Shown: positions 10,751-25,013, counted from the first letter of the stretch. The stretch is DNA of 64,000 nt from Polyodon spathula (GCF_017654505.1 NC_054545.1:9363927-9427926), one strand, 5' to 3'. Notes: generated from the letters alone by a model not told the origin. Numbers and translations: made by a program.

Positions 10751-13700
10751 GTCAATTCCCCTGCTGAGCATCAGACAAGTGTTACAGTGTTCATCATAGG
10801 GAGAGAGGCTTTTGCATTATTCAATGGAGTAAAGAATAAAATAGATCTGGAGACATGTGTAGAGGTATTTTTATTATAAAATCGCTCTATGATACTTCAT
10901 GAAACAACATTTTTGGATTGTCTGCAAAAAAGAAGTATAGTACAAAGGGTTAATTATGTGCCAAGTGAACGTGCTTTTTAAGACTAGAAACACTATCAAT
11001 CCTGCGTTTTACATTGTTTAGCTGAACACTGGCAACAACATTTTAATGCAGCATAACAAAAACTTTGCAGATCGATACCTCCATTTGTTCTGCTTCTGAA
11101 ACCCATCTCACCAAGGAATCTCTCTTTGGAATCAAAGTGTTGCACAGTGACCACTACTGGTAAGTTTAGTCTGGAGCAGATGTGCTTTCAGGAAACCTGT
11201 GCCTTGCAATGCCCATTCGCCACAGTTAGTGGCAAAATATCAAAGGGTAAATCATTAACCTGCAGAGCATTTACTGTCAACAGTCAAAGTACAAAATGAT
11301 AGCTAGATCTTCAGTTTGTATCACAGTCTGCTCAGATAAATGACATTACACTCAAGAGGGTCAATCCACAAGTCACACTCAGGAGCTATCATCCACTCCC
11401 TCCATTGCACAAAACAGACGTAAAAAAATAGCCCCCCCCCACCCCAAGGTCAGCGCCATGGGTACGATGTCTTAGTAATTCATTAAGGGATTAATATTTG
11501 TTAATGTATTGTTAACCATGCCTTAATAAACTGCTGATTTATGTTAAGTTCTCTCTTTATATATTTTTTTTAATGCGTGTGCCAGTTAACATGGTCATAG
11601 CAGACAAAAGAAGCCTCTGAAGTTGACTGATCCCAGTTATACGAATACGTGTGAAGATCCCATACACGATGGACAAAGATTAAGATTATGGAAAGAAATT
11701 GGAAAGCGTAAAGGGGTTATGTAAAGTAGTTTTTTTTTTGCAGAAGTTACTTCTTTTTTTCTTCCTTTCAGCAAATATAACATAATCCTGAAGCCAGGCC
11801 AGTAAGCTGGTGTTAATTTTAAACACTTCTATTTCCCATCTTCAGCTGCTGGCCACCGCTGAATGCCTCACTGATCTGACAGATTATTTGTTTAGTATTG
11901 CTCGGCACACTGAACAGGGCTGGTTCCGCTGAAGACTTTATTACCCATCTGCCACAAGGCACAACTGTGAAATAATTCATTCTATTTACCCTAACAAATC
12001 GTCTCTCATGGGGTGCAGACTGTGGTAAAGGATAGAAAAAAATGTAATCAGATAATTTTACAGTTAAATCTATGAGAAACACTTTTAACATAGCAGAATG
12101 AAAAAGCACCATATCAGCACTGTCTGCATAATGCAACATAAATACATCTAAGGTTTCTTTTCCTAACATAAAAATGCTATCTGAATGCAAGTCCCTAAAA
12201 AGCACTGACAAGGAATGACAGCATTACCTTGAAACCTTATATTTTATTCTCCAAAATATTTGAATAGAACATGACATACTGTACCAGTACCACATACAAA
12301 TGACCGGTGATGAGCAAGATCTGCAATGGAGAACCTGTGAAGGTGCTTACACCAGCTCAATCCCTTTCTCTTTCAACAGTCAATGGTGCGATTTCATATT
12401 TTAAGCAAAAATAAACAATTCTAAACACTGGTCTCGCAAAGGTTAAGAAACAGAGTGCTAACCTGTAGCGCCTCAGACCCTTCTACAAATCAGTTGTGTA
12501 CAGTTTACAGGCAATGTTAATGGATTCTTAATGTATATTCAGTAGGATGAAAAAAAAGGCTGTTATGTGCTGCGGTTGCTGCAGGAGCTGGTTAAATGAT
12601 TCAGGGAACTACGGCTTTCATTTAGTTTTGTGCCCTCCAGTCTGTTTATACTGGTCGATACACTTGTCTGAAGAATATAATAGATTAGCACATCATTCAA
12701 CAAACTAGAGGGAAAGCAGACTCAAGGCGACAGAGACAGAAAAGTAAATTACAGTTAGCAGTGGAGGTAGGCCATGCCTGGAGCTAGGAAACATCATATC
12801 AGCTCACAACTTCCATTTGAGCAGAATGCTATCAGAATTGAGAGAAATGAAAACTTGTTCAAATTAAATAAAACAATTTAATCAAATAAAAAAATACAAT
12901 CACTCCAGAGCAAACCCTTCTGGTACAGCAGCAGCTTTGTCTTGATATAATACAAAGAAGAACTTAAAATGCAAATACTTGACGGAAACTGCAAACATGT
13001 ACAGTATTGACAATGAAAAAGTTTTTATTTATTACAGTAGAGTTAGATGCTGTTTTTTTTTTTACAATAACCATTGCAAAAGACAGACAGTGAATTTTAT
13101 CTGGAAAGAAATGTCAAGTGTTTTACAACCTTTGCGTGCTGTATATCTGAACAAAAAATACAACACTCTGAATGACTAATGTTACTACAGTTGCCAAAGC
13201 CTCTGTATAGAACAGGAAAAACATACAGACAATCTGTATTGATTTAATTCCCTACTATGTTTAGCCCAAAAATTACAGCACAATCAGGGATTAATTTCCA
13301 TCAAAAGAATGGCGGGCATAAAATGATAAAATGGGTATTTCAGACTATTGGTAGGGCTTTTGTCTGAAACCTTTTCATCATTAAAACCCTACAGTTATGT
13401 ACAACATCATGTACAGTTTTATAAAAGCAATAAGAAACTCTATGAACATCCACATTTCTATCCAGTTTTGATTGATGTAAACATGGCATACCAATTGGAA
13501 GCTAGGGCCTGAGAGTTATACATTTTATTAAATGTGAAATTTCGACACTTATAACTTCTCATAAAATATGTCACTATTTCTAGAAAGGCAATGGAGATAT
13601 AACAGCAAACTCAAAGCATTTTTTGCAAGAATAATTCACAGCATTTTTCAAATTCTGTTTCCAAAGACTGACTCACAGACTTCAATTCACAATCAATTGG

Positions 13701-16314
13701 CTGGTCTAATGCAATGTAAAATACAATGTTAGTAGCAAAAAGGTATAACACTGTAACACTTCGAGACTGCTGGTGTTGTCAATAGGCTGAAAAGATAAAT
13801 TTGGTTTCTTTTCAGATCATCCAACAAAGAATATGTTATTCCATTAAACAGGGTGGATATATACAGTATGTTGTTGACTATTGTTTTGAATTACATATTG
13901 CAATTTGTATGGTTGCATTCTTTAAAAAGGGATTACCCTTGACCACAAAGTGCAACACAGATATGTGAAAGCAGTTCCATAGATCTTCTAAACGACACCT
14001 ATTTGCACTTAAATGAAGAAACTTAAATACTGGAACACTATTACAGCACCACACCACACCATATGTGATTTAATTTCAACATCCTACCTTATATGCCATC
14101 AAAGGAAATGTCCTTTGAAGCATTGCCAGGACTGCATTCTTTAACTAGATATGCTAGATGTGCCCTTTAAAATCCACAACACCTCATTCCTACTATGACT
14201 GACTGTATGATGGATATATCACTGCAGCTGACTTGTCTTTGAAGGTTAAACTATAAAAGATGCTGCAGGTATAAGCTGAGGTCCATTCTTTTAAACAAGG
14301 TGGTGTTTCTTGAGTCTAATGTAGATGTACAGACACCATGAAAATCACCTTTAAGCCACTGCTACATCACTCCCCATGTTCCTGATGTTCACCTTGTATT
14401 CAAGACGTTTTCGTGTACATGCACAGTATGTGTACATGTGTCAGTGTGGGGGTAAAGCTAATAAAAGAAGCACACTGAATGGTCAACCCCAGAACACACT
14501 CTAGGTCTGGTGTATTTTTGTTCTTCAACCTGTCAAGCCCCAGTTCACTCCATCATCATTCCGTTACACCTGTTTGAGTGCCAGCAGACTACTTTGGACT
14601 TTATTTCTACTAGGTACATTGCTTTTAATACCGCTTTCCTCTTAACACCTCAATCATAATACACTCCTACTCTTAAAACCATCTCAGCACTAAGTGGAGT
14701 AAGTCATAAAAACTGTCCAATAAATTTCTAATAAATTCCGTTATACACAGCAAAAAAAAAATTCAGTTATGGCCTGTGTTTTAATTCGAGTATAGTGGTG
14801 AGTGTATTCAAATCACCAACAGTGACTGCCCAAGTATAATAACAGGAATGTGAATAACTGCAAGAAAAGACTAACAAAAACATTACTGCCCGATGACATG
14901 ACATACAGGTAGCCATTTTCAAAGAAGCATCATTAACTTGAATATAAATTGTTATAGTTTCAGTGCTTCGTTATTAGTCTCTGTTCCAATACATAGTACC
15001 AGCTTGAACAGATTGAAAATGCTGATCAAACCCTCGTATTATTTGACATGCCAAATAATACCAAAGTTTACAAAAAAAGGGAGAAAAACAGGTGTGAGTA
15101 ACCATAACTGGAAATGAGAAGCAGTGTATAACTGTAATAATCTGTGTGACAGCAGACAGCTGCAAACTGCCTCCATACATCCTTTTCACATATGCATAAT
15201 TTAGGTTGTATCTTTGAAAATGCATCTTTATTTGAAGGTTTATTTTTTCCTCAAATTCAGGGTGGGAAATTTGGGCTGCGTCAAATTTAAGGATGTCTTA
15301 CATTCAAAGGACTACGGTAGATTCACCTTTCAAACAGACTCTTTTCCATTTTTCATTCTGTTGCTTTCATTTCTCACCCTTTTATATTTTAAGGTTATAT
15401 CAGTCAGGATATCACAGGTAGAATAATTGTCCTTGTGATTCTGAACTGTATATATTGATTCTTTACTAATTATCTATCACATTGGCTGGGTCTCCTGAGC
15501 ATCACTCCAGGTGTTCCTGATGATAATGAATGGATGAAGTTATCATCCAAATATACAAAGCAGTCGTGACATTTCAGAAATCCTCTAAGCAAATTTCTCT
15601 TATCTCCCTAAAGTCAACCAGAGGTAGCTAGGCTCTGCGTTCAACTAAAAGGCATCATTAAGTCAGAGTAATTAGTTCTCATTTGTAAAGCCACAGTAAA
15701 CAAAACACGATTGTTGTATTAATAGTATTCATAAATTATACACTTTGTGGTTATTTTTCATGCCTTGATTGAGACTTTTGACCCCAGTCAAAAGAAGGAA
15801 CATACTAAACTCTCAGTAGGCAGTTACAAGAAGGTGGTTTATTTATACATACTTGAGCTTTTTAAAAAATATAACCCTCCGGTGAGAAGTTTATGCATTC
15901 AATGGCTTACATATCCAACCTTGCTAAGCTACTCAAGAGCAATGCCAAGGAAGTGTAAAAGTATAAGAGATGAAGGAAAGTGCAGTGAGCACATGAGTAA
16001 CTCTCGGGCCTCCCAATAACCCACCTTTAATCTTGAGCTGAGTTACAGGCCTGTATCGTCTTCATGGCTCATTATTCTCTTTCCTTGCTGACTCACTTTC
16101 CAAGTCATGTCAATTCAGTAACAATGGAAAGAAGCCTAGCACGTGTCTGAGAGGGTATACAGAAACCCATAGGGTAAGATATGGTTCCAAGTGGGCAATG
16201 CAAAAATAACCAGTGTTACTTAGGTAGAACTATCTCTTTTACCTGTTTATCCCAGTTGAAATAAAAACATATTTCATAAAATATCTTTTAAATATAAACT
16301 TCAATAAAATGACT
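10751..16314. other. Unassigned intronic stretch
   Basis: Only short low-complexity runs (C-rich near 11431-11445, T or A runs near 11730, 13050 and 14752). Reading frames such as 11819-12211 minus have no recognisable domain or splice context. No transposon ends seen. Confidence 0.45.
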
Positions 16315-16650
16315 GTGGCAAGAAATGGCGTTGCGGTGACATCAGACCAGAAGGAAGCACATACAAAAACAAAGGTACGGTGCAATGGCGCTTGCACTGT
16401 TTATTTTTAACACAAAAATAAATAAAATATTTAAACAAAAATAAACACTTGATCACAGAGCAAAATAAAAGGTTTTAAATATAATAAATCACGAACACAA
16501 AACAAAAGAATAAACTCCAGGTCAGGCTGGGCAAATCGCCTTCACTGTACCTGTACGTTTCAGTTTCGTTTTAAATCCGCTCCCGTTCTCGCCACTTCTC
16601 CAACACCCACACCGAAGTGCAGAGGTACTTTTATACAGGTGACCATCTCC
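16315..16650 (-). mobile_element. LTR-like segment, minus strand
   Basis: Reading the minus strand: TATAAAAG (16628-16635), then about 220 bp, then AATAAA (16400-16405), then a terminus ending in CCACA at 16315. The layout parallels the segment at 7.65-8.13 kb although I see no clear base-level homology. Its upstream side runs directly into the foldback element half at 16659. No target duplication was identified. Confidence 0.4.
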
Positions 16651-16658
16651 CATCTCTC

Positions 16659-16996
16659 GAGATTTACGATTATACTGTAAATTTACAGTATAATTGTAAA
16701 TCTCAAAAAACTACTCACTTCTAAATCTTTTGTAGTCATTTTTGTATTACTTTAGTATAAATACATGTTAATTTGGATTCATATGTTGTTTTTTTCTGAC
16801 TTTATGTGAACGAAAAGACACAAAAGCGCTCGTTTTCTCATTGGAAATAGTGATATTTTGAAATGTACCTGTCCTGGTCACAAAAGCAAAGTTTGTGGGG
16901 AATAATAGCCATTTTCTATACTTTTGAGGCATAAGCAATTAGGAAATAACACTTACTACCCAGGAACAAAAAAAATAAATAATTTGTTACACAGTG
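16659..16996. mobile_element. Foldback transposon, copy 2 (left arm lost)
   Basis: The right part matches the element at 36690-37173: the shared middle (AATCTTTTGTAGTCA), the arm (TAATAGCCATTTTCTATAC, GGCATAAGCAATTAGG) and the terminus TGTTACACAGTG. This copy keeps an arm segment (about 16785-16836) that copy 1 has lost from its right arm. Its left side begins with a near-perfect 46-bp palindrome (16659-16704) instead of a left arm. Confidence 0.8.
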
Positions 16997-19900
16997 TAGT
17001 GGGTCGGTGCTCACAAATGGTTGAAAACCATTGACTTAATTCCCCCCTGTTGTGCTCTAAATTACTTTTGGATCCACAAACATCAAATCTTCACGCTTTC
17101 CGCATTCCATCTGTCGTGGCAACATGTAGCCAATGCACATAGCACTGATGCTGCCCTTCACACAAAACCACTAACAGCCCCCACCTATCTGTGTTGCCCC
17201 AACAGAAGACAGGGTTTTATTTTTAGATTTCTGAAATTGGAATCCTGTCCCTCACATGACTACTGTGACTTTCTGTTCTCGCTCAAAGAAGGTCAAGTCT
17301 CATTTCTTATTCTTCATATGACTTTTCCATTCTTTATGTGAGCTTGTTATATCCATATATGATGGGTTTCCAGACCTAATATATGGTAAGATTACAGGTA
17401 TATATTTTTTGCAGCTATCAGATATCCCCACAGTAATGTCTATATGTGTGGCCATTATGGCTTGAGCCCAAGATAACCAAAAACACATTACTTAATAAAT
17501 GTCCATATAAAAAAGCTGATTAAATATATTACTGCAATATTCATGACATTGCAGTGCAAACCTGTGGAACTGAACCAGCATGACATTTTGGTGACATAAG
17601 CAATGAACGACAGTGTTTTTTTTTGAATTACATTTATTCACAATCAACCTTTTGCCTTTTACTTACACGCTTTACACTGATAAGTAGCAACTGTTGCAAA
17701 CACTGGTTACTATCTAAAAGGTTTAAACCATCCAACATGGCTTTGGATGACTCGATAATCCAATGTGCAAATGCAAGGGCCAGCACAAGTAGTATATCAC
17801 ACCCGTTTTCATTGCACTTGCTACTAACCAAGCAGACAGCTTTACTATATTTAAAACATAGGGCAAAATATTCAAATGCCTTGAGTGTGTCGCAAGTGGA
17901 GTTGTAGGTGACTTGTGTCGCAAGGGGAGTTGCACTTTTGAGGGAGATTCAAAATAGATTATGCGCTGATAAAAATGGGTTTGCGAGTTGTTCTCTCCAA
18001 GTGCTTTTTCCACAAATTTGGGAGAGGTGTCATGAAAAATCCCGCAAGTTCACCACCACGAGCTAAATTCAAAAGTTAATTTGTTCGCAAATCACAATAT
18101 TGCATGGGAATCACTTAACACTGGTTACACTTAATTATTCCACAGGAAGTAGGACAATCTCTGTTTCTAGTTAAAGAGTGAGCATGGCCTTTTGACAGCT
18201 ATATTTGCAAATGTTAGCAAAGCAATAGAAAAAGAGGAACTATCATGCGGGCAGAATATGCAGACAACAAATAACGTACAAAAAAATGATACACACGCCC
18301 TACACAAACATTGGTTTGACCCATGGTCCGTGCTGTAGTAATATATAGCTATATCTAACATTATTAGCGCTGTGAATGCAACAGAACCTGCAGTTTGTGA
18401 AGATTATAATAAATAAATAAATAAATAAACTTCTGTTTAGACTAGATAGTTGTTAGCTTGGTTTGTTTTTAAGAAACCTGTTTTTTCTTACCCAAAATAA
18501 ACTTCAGACCAAAAAGTTATGTCAACCTTAAAATGTTCTTATTCATTGCAAAAAACAAACAAGCAATACACACTTGTGCATAATGAGTTATGTATTCATA
18601 TTTTTCCTTTATAGTATACTTTCATTGCAGCATTAATGCCATCATCTTCCTTTGATTCCATCTAGTCTACAACAACTATTCGCCTGCTTACTTCATTTTT
18701 AAGTTGCGTCCTACAAAACCTATTGTTGTGTGGCATGTTAAGTGGCAAGCCTGAAGCAGCAGCCAGTTGGTTGGTGCACAGATTCCTTGCACTAGAAAGG
18801 TTGATGGCATTTACTAGCATCACCTTTCAACTCTCTGCACATCAATGCTGGCAGACAGCAGCATGAAATATGATCCCTGGCAGATAGTGGATCCTCATTC
18901 ATCTGACTATGGGCTCTGTGCTCCATTGCACAAACAGCGTCTCTCCCACTTCTGAGAGGAGACTAATAAAAAAGGCATCAATTTTCAGCTCTAGCACTAC
19001 TGTGATCTCTTTATATGTTCGACATCCAACATTAAATTAAAATGCTGTTATAAATTCTACTTTCTGAATTTGCAATGAGTGTTGGGTTTTTGTCGCATGA
19101 GACTGCAGCAAATCTTGTCAAAAGCAAGGAAGCATGTCTTGTTCACTCAGAATTAATGTTGTGGATGAAAGGGAGAGGGAAAGGATGGAAAATAGGGTGA
19201 GCTACAGATGTCAGAAGTACAAAGTGAGAAAACAATTTTTTTTTTTTAGAAATGTGTGTATCTTTAATGTACATGCTAGTTATACCGACACATTAATGTG
19301 ACTCGACCGAAGCGTCCTGCTAAAATCTGTTTTCTTAGTATCGTTATGATTCCTTTACTGTCAAAAAAAGAGGAAGCTTTCTTTGAAAATATACAGTGCT
19401 TCAAAATCTCACGCTTTTATCGTATTAGATGTAATCATGATTAGAAGTATAAACCGATGCCTTCCTGATTTGTATGACAGCTATTATTCCAGCATATTTT
19501 CTGAAATAATTAGACTGTGTAGATGTCATATTGCGCAGACAATGTAAGATTTTATGTCCAAAACGCATCATGGTATATATAAAAAAGAGTATGGTAGTTG
19601 CTACTATTAATACCCAAAGGGAACAACTGTAGCTTTTTATATACTATGGGGATGGTATCTTCCACATTTGCCTTCAAGCCTACCAACAGCTTACTCGACT
19701 AGTAGAACCAAAGACTCTATGGATCTAAAGCTTATTAAATCCAGGGTTCTCTGGTGTTCAGGAATTCTGGGTCTCAAAGTGTACATCTGACATGAAAAAT
19801 ACTTTGTAAATTGAACTCTTCCCTAGGCTGTGGGCAGCAATGCCAGAACCTCTCAACACTCTGAACTTTCCAGAGTTCCAAACCAACTTTTTTTTTTTTT

Positions 19901-20530
19901 TTAATCAAAGTGATGGGCTGAAGGATGGTCCTGTAGTAACTAATTGCTGTGTGTGATCTTAAAAGCACACAGCAATTAGTGTGGCATGACTGGTATTACA
20001 TTTTCTTGCTTTGTATGTAAAATACAGGGTGAAAACTTGAAAATACAGAATAAAAAAACAGTTTGTTTATTATACATCCGATTAAATTGGATGAAGGCGT
20101 CTGACAAATAAATACGTATTAATAAATATTTCTAAAAAGTGACCTTTAAACTGGGGAGATAAAATAATTGCTATAAAACAACAAAGGCCAGTTTATCTGT
20201 GAAAACATAGTGCTTCTTTCACTCTTAAAATGCTTGTCAGATAAATAAATAATGCTTATTGAATAGAGACATATTTTGAGTATAAAAGGCTACTGTTTCA
20301 ATGTGTATGAGTTTTGGAATTAGCTTTTGAACCACATGAACAGCATTTAGATGTGAACTCTGTAACTACTCTTAATTTGTATCTCCAATAATTATGTTTT
20401 TTGCCAACTGCGAGTAGCAATTTTACACTATTTGATTCAAACATTATTTGAAGAGTTTATCAATGACCCCAAAACAACTAACTTCAGTGAAATGCCAAAA
20501 CAGCAATTACTGTCATTTGTATACATATTC
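16997..20530. other. Unassigned intronic stretch with minor repeats
   Basis: Holds a 28-bp unit repeated about 1.75 times around TGTGTCGCAAG (17886-17934), an AAAT-type run near 18407-18430, and a 14-bp-arm hairpin (19940-19979). No exon recognised. Confidence 0.45.
19940..19979. repeat. Perfect 14-bp inverted repeat, 12-nt loop
   Basis: CTAATTGCTGTGTG (19940-19953) is mirrored exactly by CACACAGCAATTAG (19966-19979). Short, and without transposon-type termini around it. Confidence 0.9.
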
Positions 20531-20534
20531 AAGT

Positions 20535-20640
20535 GAAAAGGCTTTAATTACCCTCTGCTGTTTCTTTGGTGAAATCAGCAGAGATCGGAGCCAGCTGGGG
20601 TCCTTGCCCTATTAAAATGTTTCAGGCTCTGTAATCCTTT
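20535..20640. promoter_or_regulatory. Candidate conserved non-coding block
   Basis: A repeat-free stretch with balanced composition, containing GGCTTTAATTACCC and AAATCAGCAGAGATCGG, inside a gene locus known for conserved intronic enhancers. This is pattern-based only. No alignment was possible. Confidence 0.2.
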
Positions 20641-21289
20641 AAAAAGTTAATGTGTAACTTAAATTCAGACTGATGCTATTTCCTACTTTCTTATCTCATT
20701 TTGTGAAAAACTGCAAGGGTTAGTTTGTTTTATTTTTTAAATAATAATAATTAAAGAAATACAATTTCACAAGAAGAAAGCATTGTTTGTATGATGAAAA
20801 GTAAACAACGAAACATGTAATAATTGGCTTTATCTTCTTACCTATACAACTCTAAACGAAATAATATCTATTGTTCACAGCCAGAACTAGAACTCTGCGA
20901 TTAGCATCAATTCGAGGACACACCATGTCATATTTATTACAAGCTTTTTTTGGTAGGTAATATTGTCTAAAAAAGAAAAAAAAAACATGTTGTACATATA
21001 CTGTAGATATCGCACACCTTTTCTCCAGATGTATGTGCACCTATAGATTTTGACCAATTTCCATTTAATTCCACCTCTTGTCAGTAAAACCTCCTGCACT
21101 GTACAGCAGGAATTGTCTTCTTATTCCACACATTTTACACCACATAATCTATTCATGTCTGTAAGTCTTCACTCATACATTTCACCAATGATTTCACTTA
21201 AAAAATCTTTTGTAGATCTGTTTATCATTTTTCATTTGTCCAATTATTAAGAAGCTTGTTGACTTCCATTTTTTTTTTTTCCCGGCACT

Positions 21290-21600
21290 GGTTCAATATC
21301 TAAATCGAAGAGGAGAACACTTTTGTTCCTCCAGAGGATCGTGCCCTGAGAAACCTTGACATGCACAAAGGCAGCCCTACACAAAGTTGCCCTGCTGAGA
21401 ACGATAACGTCACCCATGGGATTGCCAAGATTATCTCCGTCAGGCACTTGGACAGAATGCAGTCAAATGATGCATCATGCAGTCATTTTCTGGGAGAAAA
21501 TCAATTTCTTTACCAGGTCGCTATTTGCTTTTCAAAGTGCCCTTGTAGTCTTTGCCGCTGAGCATTTATCAATTTAAATGTTGTAAATTGATAATGTTTC
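21290..21600. promoter_or_regulatory. Candidate conserved non-coding block
   Basis: Less AT-rich than its surroundings. It contains ATGATGCATCATGCAG and a 10-bp-arm inverted repeat (21566-21575 and 21585-21594). Overlapping frames on both strands (about 66-73 codons) match no family I know, so a regulatory block is likelier than an exon. Confidence 0.2.
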
Positions 21601-24600
21601 TGCACGCCTTGTACCTTCCATGAGTTATTTTGGTACTTTTGTTTTTAACACATTTTGCAAACCCCTGCAGACTTAAAATCAGATATTGATCAATAGACAC
21701 AAGGTGAACGTTCTACGAATTTTCTTTAAAGATATTTTAGATTTTTTTTTTTTTTTATAAAATTCCAAGCATACTGGATATCAATATATACAAAGCCCCA
21801 AAGTCAGGATTTTAGAAAAAGATCAAATAAAAAGCATTGGATATTTGAATATGTTTTAGGAGTACAAATCAGTACAGTACAAATCAACATTTCCACGCAG
21901 ACCTTATCAGTAGAATCAATAAAATGCATTTTTAATAGGACTTAAGATACCTCATTTAAAACACTTAAACAGGATATACAAACAATCCCTTCTTGAATCT
22001 TCATGACAATAGGAACGTCATGCCATGGTATCTATGTCACAGAATGTGCACTCTCTTTTTGCAGATTACATTTGTTTGTTTGTTTTCCCATTACAGCCTA
22101 CACATACAGATACATACTTTTTGGGGCTACATTGATTATGCGTTAAGCTGGTCAGGTGTGTCACTTTTAAAAGCACTTCTCTTTGTAAGCTTCACTGTAA
22201 TCAAAATTTATTTGCACATTAACACCTATGCAAGGTACTGCATTAGTGACATTCCGAAATGTTTAAAACAGTCAAGTGCATGTTTCTGTAAATTGCCTCT
22301 TTTGTTTTATGTAGTGGCTCAACTAAAGCATTCCTAACCTTAAATTAGTCAGTGGCCCTCATCTCCGCTCTCTAAAAAACACAATTTTTTATTTTTTATT
22401 ATTTAGTTCAATCCAAATTCATATCGGAAAATATATAAGACACCCTTACTATGTATTTAATATTGTTCTGCCTTACTAGGGTTTAAGGTTCGTTTTAAAT
22501 TATACACAATTAAATGCAAATATTTCTTAATTTTTCAGAGTAAAAAAAAGTCCTACGCTGTTATAAATTCCTTCACCAGTTAAAATGGAAAACGGACACA
22601 ATAAATCTTCATAGCCTTTTAATTCCTTGTAGTTATCAACAGTATACTGTGCTGGAAATGCAAGCTCCACTATCTCTCCGGGCTAAGTTAATTAAAGCAC
22701 TTCATACAAACCTCTGTGCATGTAGATTCTGAGGTACTGCAAGCTGGTTTTTAAAACGGTGCAATATATCCCATAACTGCAGTGGCTTAGCTACACTTTA
22801 CTGTCCTGAAGGTTAAAAGAAACTTCCATCCACAAAACTCATTATGGTTTCATTTACATTAGTTTTGTTTTTCAGGTAAATTCAGGCAATGCAGAGAATC
22901 TCAATTTAAGGTGATTCAAATACTAAAGTTATTAATATTTTTAATTTAATTATTTAAAGAGTGTTAGTAATTAGATCTGCCACCACTTAGATCAATTGAA
23001 TAGAACCCAATGTCTGCCAATATGAAATATGTCAGCACTACCAGTACTCGGCTAATGTGTTGCTTGTAAGGGGTTAAATAGAGTCCCCATCGAACAGATG
23101 ATAATTCAGATGGCTGCCGTATTCCAGATGCATCAATTTCCTTGAAAATCCAATCCATACATGTGCATATGCTATGCTGGCAGGAGTACTGACTAAAATG
23201 GCCAAAACCCAAAAGCTAATATTCTTTTGGCCAGAATAATGCAATTATTATTTTCCTAGCTATCAACCTAAGCATACAGTGCCATCTGTTATACAAAGCA
23301 AACAGACACATCTCAATTACAGAAAATGCAGTTGCCTTGACAGATCCGGGATTGCAACATTAACTGCAGTGTTTAAATTAAGTTCTAGACTACTATAAAA
23401 TAAATAATCACATCTTACCTTTAAACAGGACATTTGAACTTGTGTATTATGTTTGCAAAACAACCTTTTTTATTATATATGTCGGACACCCTTTACTGTA
23501 TCAAAATAATTACACTATTATGTATATCCCAGCTATGAAAGGAATATTGCATTACTGGAGTGTACTTGGCTTTAGAGCACTGAGACTTGATATTATTATT
23601 TAACTGTAAACGCATAAGACAGCATGGAAGTGTTGAAAGATTAGTTGTTGGAGGTTTCTCAAAACTAGCCAAGAGAGGATTTGCTTTTATTCAGTATTAA
23701 CACCATTTTGAGTTAAATGGAGCTGGGTGTAACACACTGGTAAAATTATAGTTCGGCAGACCGGTAGCAACCATTATAAAGGTTTATAAAAAATACACTC
23801 ATACAGTGAGAAACATATAAATGTGCCAATATGTACAATGTATGAGATACATTTAATTAAGCAAAAAAAAAACGATATCATCTACTTATGGAGGTCATCA
23901 GTACACCCTTTTCATAGTTTAAAAAAATAATTGTTATTTTCATGATATATATATAAATCTTATAGGTAGTCTCCACTGTCACTTACAACTTTTGATCTTA
24001 ATTTTTGTGCCAGAAAAAAGAAATCTAGTACCTTTTTCAACCCTTCGAGTGTAATTTATATTTAAAGTTACAAACCTGGACATCTTAGTCTTAACATATT
24101 GATTGAGACACTGGTTAAGCCGGCAGCAACTTATGTTCTTAAGTTTTTTAATATAAACAAATATTGGAGAAAATTATCTATTATGCAGCTGGGTCTTCCC
24201 TTCCCTTATTACAGTTAGTTAAGTCCTTAATATCCAGCCATACGCACATAAAAAGACCATCAAGATAAGTCCAATATGTTTATAAGGAGCAATGGAACAA
24301 AATTTTACAATTAATTATTTGATTAAAAAAATCATTCATCAATTAATATCAAATGAATTTCCTCTGTGCTGTTAGTCTGGAATGCTCTTTGTCACGTAAT
24401 TTATATATTGATGCCAGTAAAAAAATAATTTAGAAAATGCTTCCAAAGCCAATGAGATAGATAGTTCAATGGTTTACCCACATAAACACATTTTTAAGTC
24501 TTTTCTTGTCTTCGGATGAAGACTGTGTATTCCAACAACAACAGCAAGAGAACCTGTACATTTAATTACAAGGGCTTCACTGAATGTCTCTTTGCCCTTT

Positions 24601-25007
24601 GAGATAAATATTTCTTTTTTGTAATTTTGTAATACTATTCTCCTACATCATCTTGAAGCAATATACAGTACCGTATTTATTTCAGAAATTATTTATTTAC
24701 AGTGAAACCCTGCTTACACCCAATTTTACAGCTTGTTGGAGACTGAAACACAGCAATGTCAAGGGATGTGCCCAGGTCACAAAGTAATTGTGTTGTTGAG
24801 TTGGGTATCAAACTGAGTTTTTAGTATGCTTCAGAATAATTAAACAATTGCAGCTATATTTATTTTTTATAGATATTAATACGGATCTAACTAATGCTCT
24901 CTCCTATCAGCTAAAAATGTTGCAAAAGTTTCAGGCAAACACTTGATTACAGCCATGCATTGTTAGAAAGTGTGATGCTCAAGCAAAGGATAATTAACTT
25001 TCAAAGC
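21601..25007. other. Unassigned intronic stretch before the npas3 exon
   Basis: AT-rich with homopolymer T/A runs only. No transposon termini or coding exon seen until the donor site at 25008. Confidence 0.45.
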
Positions 25008-25013
25008 ACTTAC
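25008..25013 (-). other. npas3: 5' splice donor GTAAGT of the npas3 exon
   Basis: The last exon codon CAA is followed directly by GTAAGT on the minus strand, the strongest common U1 donor form. It closes the exon at 25014. Confidence 0.85.

Larger units (their letters stand above)
1..25007 (-). other. npas3: npas3 intron, part downstream of the PAS-A exon
   Basis: No further NPAS3 coding sequence was found here. In particular I looked for the next PAS-A piece (VELTGSSVFDY-type residues) and did not see it. The stretch is AT-rich and carries LINE, LTR-like, tRNA-like and foldback remnants plus microsatellites, listed separately. The intron runs off the left edge of the window. Confidence 0.75.

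Noticed and set aside
17886..17934. Two 28-bp tandem units considered as a CRISPR-like or satellite array
   Set aside because: Only about 1.75 units, no spacers, in vertebrate DNA. It is a minor tandem duplication.
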